This document shows, one piece after another, positions 57,308-64,000 of a stretch of DNA of 64,000 bases. How positions within the stretch are numbered: position 1 is the stretch's first letter; every line of letters starts with the position of its first letter. A program made the translations under genes and the position numbers. The DNA is from Streptomyces sp. H27-H5 (GTDB lineage Bacteria > Actinomycetota > Actinomycetes > Streptomycetales > Streptomycetaceae). The notes below the pieces were generated by a model. It was not told where the DNA came from, did no database searches, and saw only the letters and a program-made list of their open reading frames with translations. The stretch spans positions 60,331 to 124,330 of the forward strand of contig NZ_JAPNLK010000016.1 of NCBI RefSeq assembly GCF_026627505.1. The letters run 5' to 3'.

Positions 57308-58747
57308 ATGACGAAGCGTAAGGCGACCTCGAAGACGACCTCCAAGACGCCCGGTGCCGGGCCGCCGCTCTCCGCCGACGAACGCGTCGCCCTCGGACGG
57401 GCCGCACGACGGCGGACACCCCGTTCCGCACACGGCGAGTTCGACGCGTCCGCGGACCGGACGGACCCGATCGACGTGATCGAGCGGCAGTCGGCGACCC
57501 GGGTGCAGGAACTCGTGCCGCTCCGCTACGGACGGATGGCTCAGTCGCCGTTCCGCTTCTACCGCGGTGCGGCAGCCATCATGGCGGGCGACCTGGCCCG
57601 CACTCCGGAATCTGGCATCCGCGTCCAACTCTGCGGCGACGCACACCTGTTGAACTTCCGCCTGCTGGGCTCCCCGGAGCGGAACCTGCTCTTCGACATC
57701 AATGACTTCGACGAGACGCTGCCCGGCCCGTGGGAGTGGGACGTCAAGCGGTTGGCCGTCAGCCTGGTCATCGCCGCGCGGGAGAACTCCTTCACCGACG
57801 ACGAGTGCGCGGCGATCGTACGGGCCGGGGTGCGGTCCTACCGCGAGCAGATGCGCCGCTTCGCCGCCATGCGCACCCTCGACGTCTGGTATGCGCGGGT
57901 CGACGAGGCGCAGCTCCAGGCCGTGGCGGCCGGTGCACTGCACACGCGCGGTCGCAAGCGCGTCTCCGCGGAGCTGACGAAGGCGCGGGGACGCGACAGC
58001 ATGCGGGCCTTCGAGAAGCTCACCGAGGTCGTCGGGGGCGAGCGCCGGTTCGCCGCCGCCCCACGACTGATCACACCGATCTCCGAGCTGATCCAGGACA
58101 AGGAACGCGCCGCGCTCGAAGACGAGATCCGCGGCCTGGTCAAGGAGTACGGGAACAGCCTCACGCCCGACCGGCGCCACCTGCTGGAGCAGTTCCGCGT
58201 CGTGGACATGGCGCGCAAGGTGGTCGGTGTCGGCAGTGTCGGCATGAGGTGTTGGGTCGTGCTGTTGTTGGGCCGGGACGACGAGGACCCGCTCATCCTC
58301 CAGGCCAAGGAGGCGGGCGAATCGGTGCTCGCCGCGCACGCCGGTGGGAGCGAGTTCGCCACGCAGGGCGAACGCGTCGTCGCCGGGCAGCGGCTGATGC
58401 AGGCGGCCGGGGACATCTTCCTGGGCTGGCAGCAGGTCCACGGCATGGACGGCCGGCGCCGGGACTTCTACGTGCGCCAGTTGCTGGACTGGAAGGGAAT
58501 CGTGGACCCGTCGCAGATGGTGCCGCGCGGCATGAAGGTCTTCGCCGAGTTGTGTGGTGTCACCCTGGCGCGGGCGCACGCCCGCTCCGGCGACCGGATC
58601 GCCATCGGCGCGTACCTGGGCCGGCGCGACGTCTTCGACCGTGCGGTCCTGCGCTTCGCGGAAAGCTACGCCGACCTGAACGAGCGCGACCACACCCACC
58701 TCACGGAAGCGATCGCCGCGGGCCGCGTCTCGGCCGTGTCGGCGTGA
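57308..58747 (+). CDS. DUF2252 family protein, kinase-like fold
   Basis: A 479-residue protein of the DUF2252 family. The core reads RYGRMAQSPFRFYRGAAAIM, VQLCGDAHLLNFRLLGSPER, LLFDINDFDETLPGPWEWDV and KRLAVSLVIAARE. GDAHxxNF and DINDFD resemble the catalytic loop and metal-binding Asp of aminoglycoside-phosphotransferase-like kinases, so it may phosphorylate a small molecule; substrate unknown. The basic, Thr/Lys-rich N-terminus (MTKRKATSKTTSKT) is unusual. Convergent with Dps, with a shared hairpin between. Confidence 0.88.
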   Translation: MTKRKATSKTTSKTPGAGPPLSADERVALGRAARRRTPRSAHGEFDASADRTDPIDVIERQSATRVQELVPLRYGRMAQSPFRFYRGAAAIMAGDLARTPESGIRVQLCGDAHLLNFRLLGSPERNLLFDINDFDETLPGPWEWDVKRLAVSLVIAARENSFTDDECAAIVRAGVRSYREQMRRFAAMRTLDVWYARVDEAQLQAVAAGALHTRGRKRVSAELTKARGRDSMRAFEKLTEVVGGERRFAAAPRLITPISELIQDKERAALEDEIRGLVKEYGNSLTPDRRHLLEQFRVVDMARKVVGVGSVGMRCWVVLLLGRDDEDPLILQAKEAGESVLAAHAGGSEFATQGERVVAGQRLMQAAGDIFLGWQQVHGMDGRRRDFYVRQLLDWKGIVDPSQMVPRGMKVFAELCGVTLARAHARSGDRIAIGAYLGRRDVFDRAVLRFAESYADLNERDHTHLTEAIAAGRVSAVSA

Positions 58748-58784
58748 CCGGCCCGTCGTCCCCCTGATGCGTCTGATGCGAGAC

Positions 58785-58817
58785 GAGCCCCGGCCGGGAT
58801 GTCCCCGGGCCGGGGCT
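58785..58817. terminator. Bidirectional terminator between the DUF2252 and Dps genes
   Basis: GAGCCCCGGCC and GGCCGGGGCTC form a perfect 11-bp stem with an 11-base loop, placed between two convergent genes. Confidence 0.75.
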
Positions 58818-58857
58818 CGGTCTGAGAACCGGGACGGCGCCGAACGCGCCGGACCCG

Positions 58858-59340
58858 TCAGGCGCTTTCGGCCTGGAACATCCAGTGGTGCTTCTCCAGG
58901 TCGCCGGTCAGGCCGATGAGGATGTCCTGGGTGATCGGGTCGGCCTCGCCCGTGGCCTGGATGCGCTCGCGCATCCGGGTGACCACCGCGGCCAGCGCGT
59001 CCACGAGGATCTTCACCGCCTCGGCGTCCTTGATCCACCCGCCCTGTACGCCGGCGATGCCGCTGGACGACGACACGGTCGCCGCCCGTCCGTCCGGGGT
59101 CACGCCGAGGGCGGAGGCACGCTCGGCCACCACGTCGGAGTGAGTGCGGGCCGAGACGACCACATCGTCGAGCTGGAGGTGAACGGAGCGGAAGCGGGGG
59201 CCCACCACGTTCCAGTGCACCTGCTTGGCGACCAGGGCCAGGTCGACCAGATCCACCAGCGCGCCTTGCAGGGCTTCGCCGACGGTCTTCAGGTCGGCAG
59301 CCGGGAGGGCACTCTTCACGACGGACACGGGGTTCTCCAT
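58858..59340 (-). CDS. dps: Dps-family DNA-binding, iron-storing stress protein
   Basis: A 160-residue ferritin-like protein that oxidises Fe2+ with H2O2, stores iron and can coat DNA. The ferroxidase ligands sit in LVAKQVHWNVVGPRFRSVHL (His and the following Asp in LQLDDVV), as in other Dps proteins. The C-terminus GDLEKHHWMFQAESA is typical. It has no extended Lys-rich tail, so DNA binding may depend on the N-terminus. ATG 59340 fits the family start. Monocistronic. Confidence 0.92.
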   Translation of the reverse strand: MENPVSVVKSALPAADLKTVGEALQGALVDLVDLALVAKQVHWNVVGPRFRSVHLQLDDVVVSARTHSDVVAERASALGVTPDGRAATVSSSSGIAGVQGGWIKDAEAVKILVDALAAVVTRMRERIQATGEADPITQDILIGLTGDLEKHHWMFQAESA

Positions 59341-59600
59341 TCGCAACGCGGTCGGTGGTCGTCCCGAATCGCCTCGGCTGACGCCTCGGGTGACATCCGG
59401 GGATTCTTCCACCGATGAGTTCGATTACCAGATGAAATGCCGCCTACCCCACCCACACGCATCAAAACGGTCCACTTCGGGGGACCGAATGGGCCCATCC
59501 CCGACGAGCACGGGAGGGCGGCTCGCCCGATCGTCGTCCGGTCACACCCCGCGGAGCGGGGTGTCCTCCAGACGGCGCGTGCCCCTCGTACGCTGGAGCG

Positions 59601-60980
59601 ATGCGTCATCACGATCTGATTGTCATCGGTGCGGGATCCGGCAACGCGGTCGTCGACGAGTCGTTCGCCGACCTCGACGTGGCCATCGTCGAGGAGAAGT
59701 GGTTCGGCGGGACCTGTCTGAACGCCGGATGCATTCCGAGCAAGATGCTCGCCTACACCGCCCATGTGGCCCGCACCGTGCTCGGCGCGGACACCTACGA
59801 CGTGGACGCGCGACTGCGCGCCGTGCGCTGGCGGGAGGTGCGCGACCGGGTGTTCGGGCGACTGGACGCGGAACGCGCGCAGGGGCGGCAGGGGCGCCTC
59901 GACGCGGCGAACGTGACGGTGTACGAGGGCACGGCCCGCTTCAACGGCCCCCGTCGACTGCGCATCGACCTGGACGGCGGCCCCGTGGATGTTTCCGCCG
60001 GGCAGATCGTCGTCGCGGCCGGCAGTCGCCCGGCGGTACCGCCCGTGGTGGTCGAGTCGGGGGTGCCGTACGAGACGTCGGACACCATCATGCGGATCGA
60101 CGCGCCGCCCGGTCGACTGGCCGTGCTGGGCGGCGGGTACATCGCCGCCGAGCTCGCCGAGGTCTTCCACGCGACGGGGACCGAGATCACGGTCGTGGAG
60201 ACCGAGCCGTACCTGCTGGGCCCGCAGGACGAAACGGTCGCCGAGCGTTTCACCGACCTCGCCCGCGCCCGGTACGACCTGCGGCTCGGGCGCGAACTCA
60301 CGGCCGCCGGCGGGGAGGCGGGCGCGTTGACCCTGACCCTCGACGACGGGTCGACCTTCGAGGCGGACATGCTGCTGGTGGCCGCCGGGCGGATCCCCAA
60401 CGGCGACCGCCTGGAACTCGGCGCGGCCGGCATCCGCACCCACGATGACGGCCGCATCGTGGTGGACGAGCATCAACACACCACCGCCGAAGGGGTGTTC
60501 GCGCTCGGCGATGTTTGCACGCCGGTACCGCTCAAGCACGTGGCCAACCGGGAGGCCGAGGTCATCTCGCACAACCTCCGTCATCCGGACGACCTCATCG
60601 GCGCCGACCACGACCTCGTGCCGTCCGCCGTCTTCACCCGCCCCGAGATCGCCTCGATCGGCGCGACGGAGGAGGAATGCCGCGACTGCGGGGGCGACTT
60701 CCTCGTCGGCACGGCCTCCTACGCGGACGTGGCGTACGGCTGGGCCATGGAGGACACCACCGGTTTCTGCAAGGTGCTCGCCGAGCCCGGCACCGGGCGC
60801 GTGCTCGGCGCGCACATCATGGGGCCGCAGGCCGCCATCCTGATCCAGCCCCTCGTACTGGCCATGACGCGCGGGATCGACGCGCTCTCGCTCGCCAAGG
60901 AGCCGTACTGGATCCACCCGGCCCTCACCGAGGTCGTCGAGAACGCCCTCCTCGACCTCGGCCTCGACGGCGACGCCTGA
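59601..60980 (+). CDS. mtr: Mycothione reductase
   Basis: A 459-residue flavoprotein that uses NADPH to reduce mycothione back to mycothiol, the actinobacterial glutathione analogue. The FAD-binding IVIGAGSGNAV is followed by the redox pair in GGTCLNAGCIPSKM (Cys39 and Cys44), the NADPH site RLAVLGGGYIAAELAEVFHA and the second FAD motif GVFALGDVCTP. The C-terminal dimerisation part has HPALTEVVENALLDL, with the catalytic His-Glu pair. Length matches Mtr rather than lipoamide dehydrogenase. Stand-alone gene. Confidence 0.88.
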   Translation: MRHHDLIVIGAGSGNAVVDESFADLDVAIVEEKWFGGTCLNAGCIPSKMLAYTAHVARTVLGADTYDVDARLRAVRWREVRDRVFGRLDAERAQGRQGRLDAANVTVYEGTARFNGPRRLRIDLDGGPVDVSAGQIVVAAGSRPAVPPVVVESGVPYETSDTIMRIDAPPGRLAVLGGGYIAAELAEVFHATGTEITVVETEPYLLGPQDETVAERFTDLARARYDLRLGRELTAAGGEAGALTLTLDDGSTFEADMLLVAAGRIPNGDRLELGAAGIRTHDDGRIVVDEHQHTTAEGVFALGDVCTPVPLKHVANREAEVISHNLRHPDDLIGADHDLVPSAVFTRPEIASIGATEEECRDCGGDFLVGTASYADVAYGWAMEDTTGFCKVLAEPGTGRVLGAHIMGPQAAILIQPLVLAMTRGIDALSLAKEPYWIHPALTEVVENALLDLGLDGDA

Positions 60981-61168
60981 CCCCGGTCCCGATCCCGATC
61001 CCTCCGTCTGACCGGACTACGTCTGACTCGACCCCGTCCCGCCCGGGACGCACCCCCCACGGTCCCGTTCCTCAGCCCCCTCTTACCCCCGCCTTAAGCG
61101 GAACCTAAGAGTCACGGCCACCGCCCCGAATCGAACCGCTGTCCGTTTCGGGGCGGCTAGCGTGCTGC
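60981..61168. other. Upstream region of the CBM2-chitinase, promoter part
   Basis: About 190 bases without a gene, followed directly by the tandem repeat. AT-richer words near 61085-61110 (CCTTAAGCGGAACCTAAGAG) may contain the promoter. Confidence 0.4.
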
Positions 61169-61296
61169 CGCACCCCCGATTTCCGGCACCCCCGATGTCC
61201 GGCAACTCGGAACACCAGCACCTCGGACGTCTGGCACCCCGGTTTCCACGCACCTCGGATCCCCGGTGACCCGGATTCCCGGCAACTCAGAGGCAG
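61169..61296. repeat. Eight tandem copies of a degenerate 16-bp unit
   Basis: Ungapped units of 16 bases with consensus near GGCACCTCGGATTTCC: the first two are CGCACCCCCGATTTCC and GGCACCCCCGATGTCC, then GGCAACTCGGAACACC, AGCACCTCGGACGTCT, GGCACCCCGGTTTCCA, CGCACCTCGGATCCCC, GGTGACCCGGATTCCC and GGCAACTCAGAGGCAG. The array ends 7 bases before the chitinase start, so it fills the leader; the last unit supplies the ribosome site (AGAGGCAGG). Confidence 0.8.
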
Positions 61297-61303
61297 GCAC
61301 GCG

Positions 61304-62788
61304 ATGGGCAGCACGATCGGCCACCGGCGCAGGACGAGCAAGACGGCGAAGGCGACAGGCGCGATCGCGGCCGCGGCGGTGATCGCCGGCGCCGCGTTCG
61401 CGTTCACCGGGACCGCGCAGGCCGCCGCCGTCGGAGCCGTCTACACCAAGTCCAGTTCCTGGACAAGCGGTTACACCGGCCAGTACGTGATCACCAACAA
61501 CACCGCGCAGGCGCAGGCCGATTGGACCCTCCGGTTCGACCTGCCCGCCGGCACGAGGATCGACTCCCTGTGGAACGGCACGCACACGGTGGACGGTCAG
61601 CACGTCACCGTCAAGCCCGCGAGCTGGAACAAGCAGCTCGCGGCCGGTGCCTCCGTCACGGTGGGCTTCGTGGCGAGCGGGACCGGCGCCCCCGGGAACC
61701 CGACGGCCTGCCTGATCAACGGCGTGAAGTGCTCCGTGGACCAGGGGGCGACGCCCCCGCCCGGGGGACGTCCCACCCCGACGGCGAGCGCGAGTGCGAC
61801 CGCCCCCGTCACCTCGGCGCCCTCCACCCGGCCCACGCCGACCGCGACAGCCACCTCGACCCCCACTCCCCCGCCGGTCACCGGCGCCCCGGCCGGAGGG
61901 GCGCGCTTCGCGCCGTACGTGGACACCTCGCTCTACCCGGCCTACGACCTGGTCGACACCGCCACCAAGACCGGGGTGAACGAGTTCCACCTCGCCTTCA
62001 TCACCTCCGGTGGCAGCTGCGCGCCGCTGTGGGGCGGTGTCACGGACCTCGCGAGCGACAAGGTCGCCGCGCAGATCGGCGCGCTGCGGGCCAAGGGCGG
62101 TGACGTCCGGGTCTCCTTCGGCGGCGCCGCCGGGCACGAACTGGCCCTGAACTGTGCGACGGCGGACGCGCTGGCCGCCGCGTACGGCAAGGTCATCGAC
62201 CAGTACCGCCTGACCAAGGTGGACTTCGACATCGAGGGCGCCGCGCTGCCCGACACCGCGGCCAACGCGCGCCGCGGCCAGGCCATCGCCGCGCTCCAGA
62301 AATCGCACCCGGGGCTGGACGTCGCGTTCACCCTGCCGGTGATGCCGGAGGGGCTCACCCAGCCCGGCGTCGCCCTGTTGGCCGACGCGAAGCGGGCCGG
62401 CGTACGCGTCGACGGCGTCAACATCATGGCGATGGACTACGGGCCCGCGTACGGCGGCGACATGGGTCAGTACGCCGTCCAGGCCGCGACGGCCACGCAG
62501 GCCCAGATCAAGGGAGTGCTCGGGCTCACCGACGCGGCCGCCTGGAAGGCGGTCGCCGTCACACCCATGATCGGTGTCAACGACGTGGCCGGCGAGGTCT
62601 TCACCGTCTCGGACGCGACGCAGCTCGTGGACTTCGCGAAGTCGAAGGGCATCGGCCGGTTGGCGATGTGGTCCGCGACGCGGGACCGCCAGTGCGGGCA
62701 GGGCGCCGTGGACCACGCCGATCCGACGTGCAGTTCGATCCTCCAGCAGCCGCTGGCCTTCACGAAGGCGTTCGGCGCGCTCCGCTAG
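61304..62788 (+). CDS. Secreted chitinase, CBM2 plus GH18
   Basis: A 494-residue extracellular enzyme. The signal peptide runs to about residue 40 (AIAAAAVIAGAAFAFTGTAQ then AAA). Residues 41-145 form a CBM2-type binding module (SSSWTSGYTGQYVITNNTAQ, ADWTLRFDLP, SWNKQLAAGASVTVGFVASG). A Pro/Thr-rich linker covers 150-195. Residues 200-494 are a GH18 domain with TKVDFDIEGA, catalytic Glu311, and GVNIMAMDYGPAYGG. AGAGGCAGG precedes ATG 61304. Expression may depend on the 16-bp repeats in the leader. The domain layout fits Streptomyces chitinases with N-terminal CBM2. Confidence 0.92.
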   Translation: MGSTIGHRRRTSKTAKATGAIAAAAVIAGAAFAFTGTAQAAAVGAVYTKSSSWTSGYTGQYVITNNTAQAQADWTLRFDLPAGTRIDSLWNGTHTVDGQHVTVKPASWNKQLAAGASVTVGFVASGTGAPGNPTACLINGVKCSVDQGATPPPGGRPTPTASASATAPVTSAPSTRPTPTATATSTPTPPPVTGAPAGGARFAPYVDTSLYPAYDLVDTATKTGVNEFHLAFITSGGSCAPLWGGVTDLASDKVAAQIGALRAKGGDVRVSFGGAAGHELALNCATADALAAAYGKVIDQYRLTKVDFDIEGAALPDTAANARRGQAIAALQKSHPGLDVAFTLPVMPEGLTQPGVALLADAKRAGVRVDGVNIMAMDYGPAYGGDMGQYAVQAATATQAQIKGVLGLTDAAAWKAVAVTPMIGVNDVAGEVFTVSDATQLVDFAKSKGIGRLAMWSATRDRQCGQGAVDHADPTCSSILQQPLAFTKAFGALR

Positions 62789-62834
62789 CCCGTCACCCGT
62801 CGCCCGCCCGTACCCCGTACGCCCGTCGGCACGG

Positions 62835-63704
62835 CACGAACGCGAGAGCAGCCGCCGGGCCCGTGCGTGGCGGGCCGCGTCGAGGAGTGCCCTCCAGGAG
62901 GTGCCCTCCTCCTGGAGGGCCCGGCGCAGGGTCCGGGCGCTGAGGTTGAGTTCCCGGCCCGGGTCGGCGGGGCCGGTGCCGTCGAGCGGGGCGTGTTCGA
63001 GCCACTGGCGCACCCGCTCCCCGATCGTCACGGCCTTGGACAGTTCGTGCAGCAGCCGGTCGGCGTAGGCCCGGTGCAGGGCGCCCAGTTCCGGGTCGGA
63101 GGGGGCGCGGCGCCGGTCGAGGTCCTCGTTGCCCACCGTGATCGCGTTCTCGGGGGCGTCGAAGGTGACCGGGCAGCCGAGGACACGGGTGTACGGCTCC
63201 GGGGAGCCGGCGCGCGGGTGGGTGAACGACACGGACAGGGTGCCCAGTCGTCTCCGGCGACCCAGCGGGCGGCCCTGACCATGCCGGTGAGGATCGCCTC
63301 CACCTGCTGGGGATGCATGGTCGCGGGATCCACGGTCGGCCGGTAGCGGATGCGGGTCCGGTCATCGCCCCGGTGCAGGGTGACCGTGCCGGCCTGGCTG
63401 ACCAGCGGGTGGTAGCGCGCCGCGGCGTCGGCGGCGTCGGCGAGGCTCGCGCAGGTCAGGACCACGTGGCCGAGGACGTGCAGGCTCCCCGGCCGGGCCG
63501 GATCCGGTCCCCGACCAGCAGCCCGGTGTGGGGGTTGGCGCCCTCGGTGCCCATCACCGTCGCCCACAGGTCGCGCATCTCGGTGAACCCCAGCCGGTCC
63601 TTGGGCGAGTTCCAGGCACCGGGCTCGTCGGCGCCGTTCGTGGTGGCGCTCAGGACCGCGCGGGCGTAGCACGCGGCGACGGTGGAGGGCTCGATGCCGG
63701 ACAT
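62835..63704 (-). pseudogene. Decayed AraC-family regulator gene
   Basis: From ATG 63704 the frame reads MSGIEPSTVAACYARAVLSA and PHTGLLVGDRIRPG; near 63490 it changes to LHVLGHVVLTCASLADAADA, YHPLVSQAGTVTLHRGDD and RPTVDPATMHPQQVEAILTG; near 63250 it changes again to VSFTHPRAGSPEPYTRVLG, AITVGNEDLDRRRAPSDPEL and LNLSARTLRRALQEEGTSWR. This is the arabinose-binding-like plus AraC helix-turn-helix layout (OruR/GadX-like). The second helix-turn-helix is cut off after ARHARARRLLSRS near 62835. Two frameshifts and a 3' truncation make it non-functional. Confidence 0.75.
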
Positions 63705-63937
63705 GGCCGTCAGTCAATGCGGGGGCGCGGCTCCCGTCAACCGGCCGTGACGGTCCGGACACCGCCGGGCCCACGCCCGGTGTCGGCCGCTGAAGGTCCG
63801 GCGTCGGTCCGGCGTCGGTCCGGGAAGTCAACGAGCCGGCCACCGCGGTCAATGACCGGGGTCCGCGGGCGCTCTTAGTGGTCTGCGTCGTAAATCCTTC
63901 GGGGGTTGACGTCGGGCTTGGCGTGCGCTTGCCCGTG
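63705..63937. other. Non-coding stretch at the window end
   Basis: About 230 bases between the AraC remnant and the gene tail. The stretch CTTAGTGGTCTGCGTCGTAAATC around 63875-63897 looks abrupt and AT-richer, like an insertion-sequence edge, but no partner repeat is visible in the window. Confidence 0.35.
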
Positions 63938-64000
63938 TCAGGTGTCGAGACCGGTGAGGTGGAGGTGGCAGGCGGTGTCGAGTGCGTCCTCGGGGGTGCC
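63938..64000 (-). CDS. C-terminal end of an unidentified gene, continues outside the window
   Basis: The last 20 codons are visible on the minus strand, ending GTPEDALDTACHLHLTGLDT and a stop at 63938-63940. Too short to identify. Codon use fits a real gene. The neighbouring AT-richer edge may mean it is part of a mobile element, but this cannot be decided here. Confidence 0.45.
   Translation of the reverse strand, partial: GTPEDALDTACHLHLTGLDT

Noticed and set aside
59601..60980. Dihydrolipoamide dehydrogenase
   Set aside because: The active-site segment and length fit mycothione reductase better, and there are no 2-oxoacid dehydrogenase genes nearby.
1..64000. CRISPR array
   Set aside because: The only regular tandem array (61169-61296) has contiguous 16-base units without spacers; no cas genes are present.

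Overview
The window is high-GC actinobacterial chromosome, almost certainly Streptomyces. Supporting signs are a mycothione reductase, a DasR-type operator in front of a GH18 chitinase, many Streptomyces-type secreted enzymes and regulators, frequent GTG starts and stop/start overlaps of the GTGA or ATGA kind. No ribosomal or replication genes are present. The mix of regulators, secreted hydrolases, small biosynthetic operons and broken genes fits an accessory part of the chromosome.

Layout. 1-7300: 3' end of a CorA-type transporter gene, a giant HEAT-repeat protein, a pair of related small proteins and a PRC-barrel protein. 7400-12800: SpoIIE-type phosphatase, CDF cation exporter with an overlapping small gene, DJ-1/PfpI protein, a broken second phosphatase gene, and a DUF3618/holin-like/YihY envelope set (to 14245). 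14400-21200: YjbQ protein, Ser/Thr kinase with a ricin-like lectin tail, an acetylhydrolase behind an iron-box-like site, epoxide hydrolase, a membrane protein. 21300-22500: two truncated genes meeting head to head. 22571-24760: FabF-like ketosynthase and a secreted ribosome-inactivating protein (RIP). 25226-30288: five translationally coupled genes (prephenate-dehydratase-like, DUF6421-like, DMT exporter, ATP-grasp ligase, class IV aminotransferase) that look like a compact amino-acid or dipeptide natural-product pathway, closed by a 164-bp inverted-repeat element. 30445-41564: acetyltransferase, broken AlkZ-like gene, DinB/WYL pair, amidase/TetR pair with two palindromic operators, a two-component system, GGCT-GDSL fusion, M20 peptidase. 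41671-44523: RidA and carotenoid-oxygenase genes that lost their 5' ends at a second head-to-head junction, an unusual tRNA-Gly(UCC), a broken VOC gene. 44990-50773: a second compact operon (ATP-grasp, PEP-synthase-like ATP-grasp protein, MFS exporter) with a PAS-LuxR regulator. 51084-64000: chitinase with a DasR-like site, MarR/MFS/YceI group, DUF2252 protein, Dps, mycothione reductase, a CBM2-GH18 chitinase behind a 16-bp tandem repeat array, a decayed AraC gene and the tail of an unidentified gene.

The most interesting candidates are the two small ATP-grasp operons, the bacterial RIP, the non-canonical tRNA-Gly, and the clustering of short deletions and frameshifts in otherwise conserved genes. 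All assignments are from reading the sequence and from knowledge of protein families; no database search was run.
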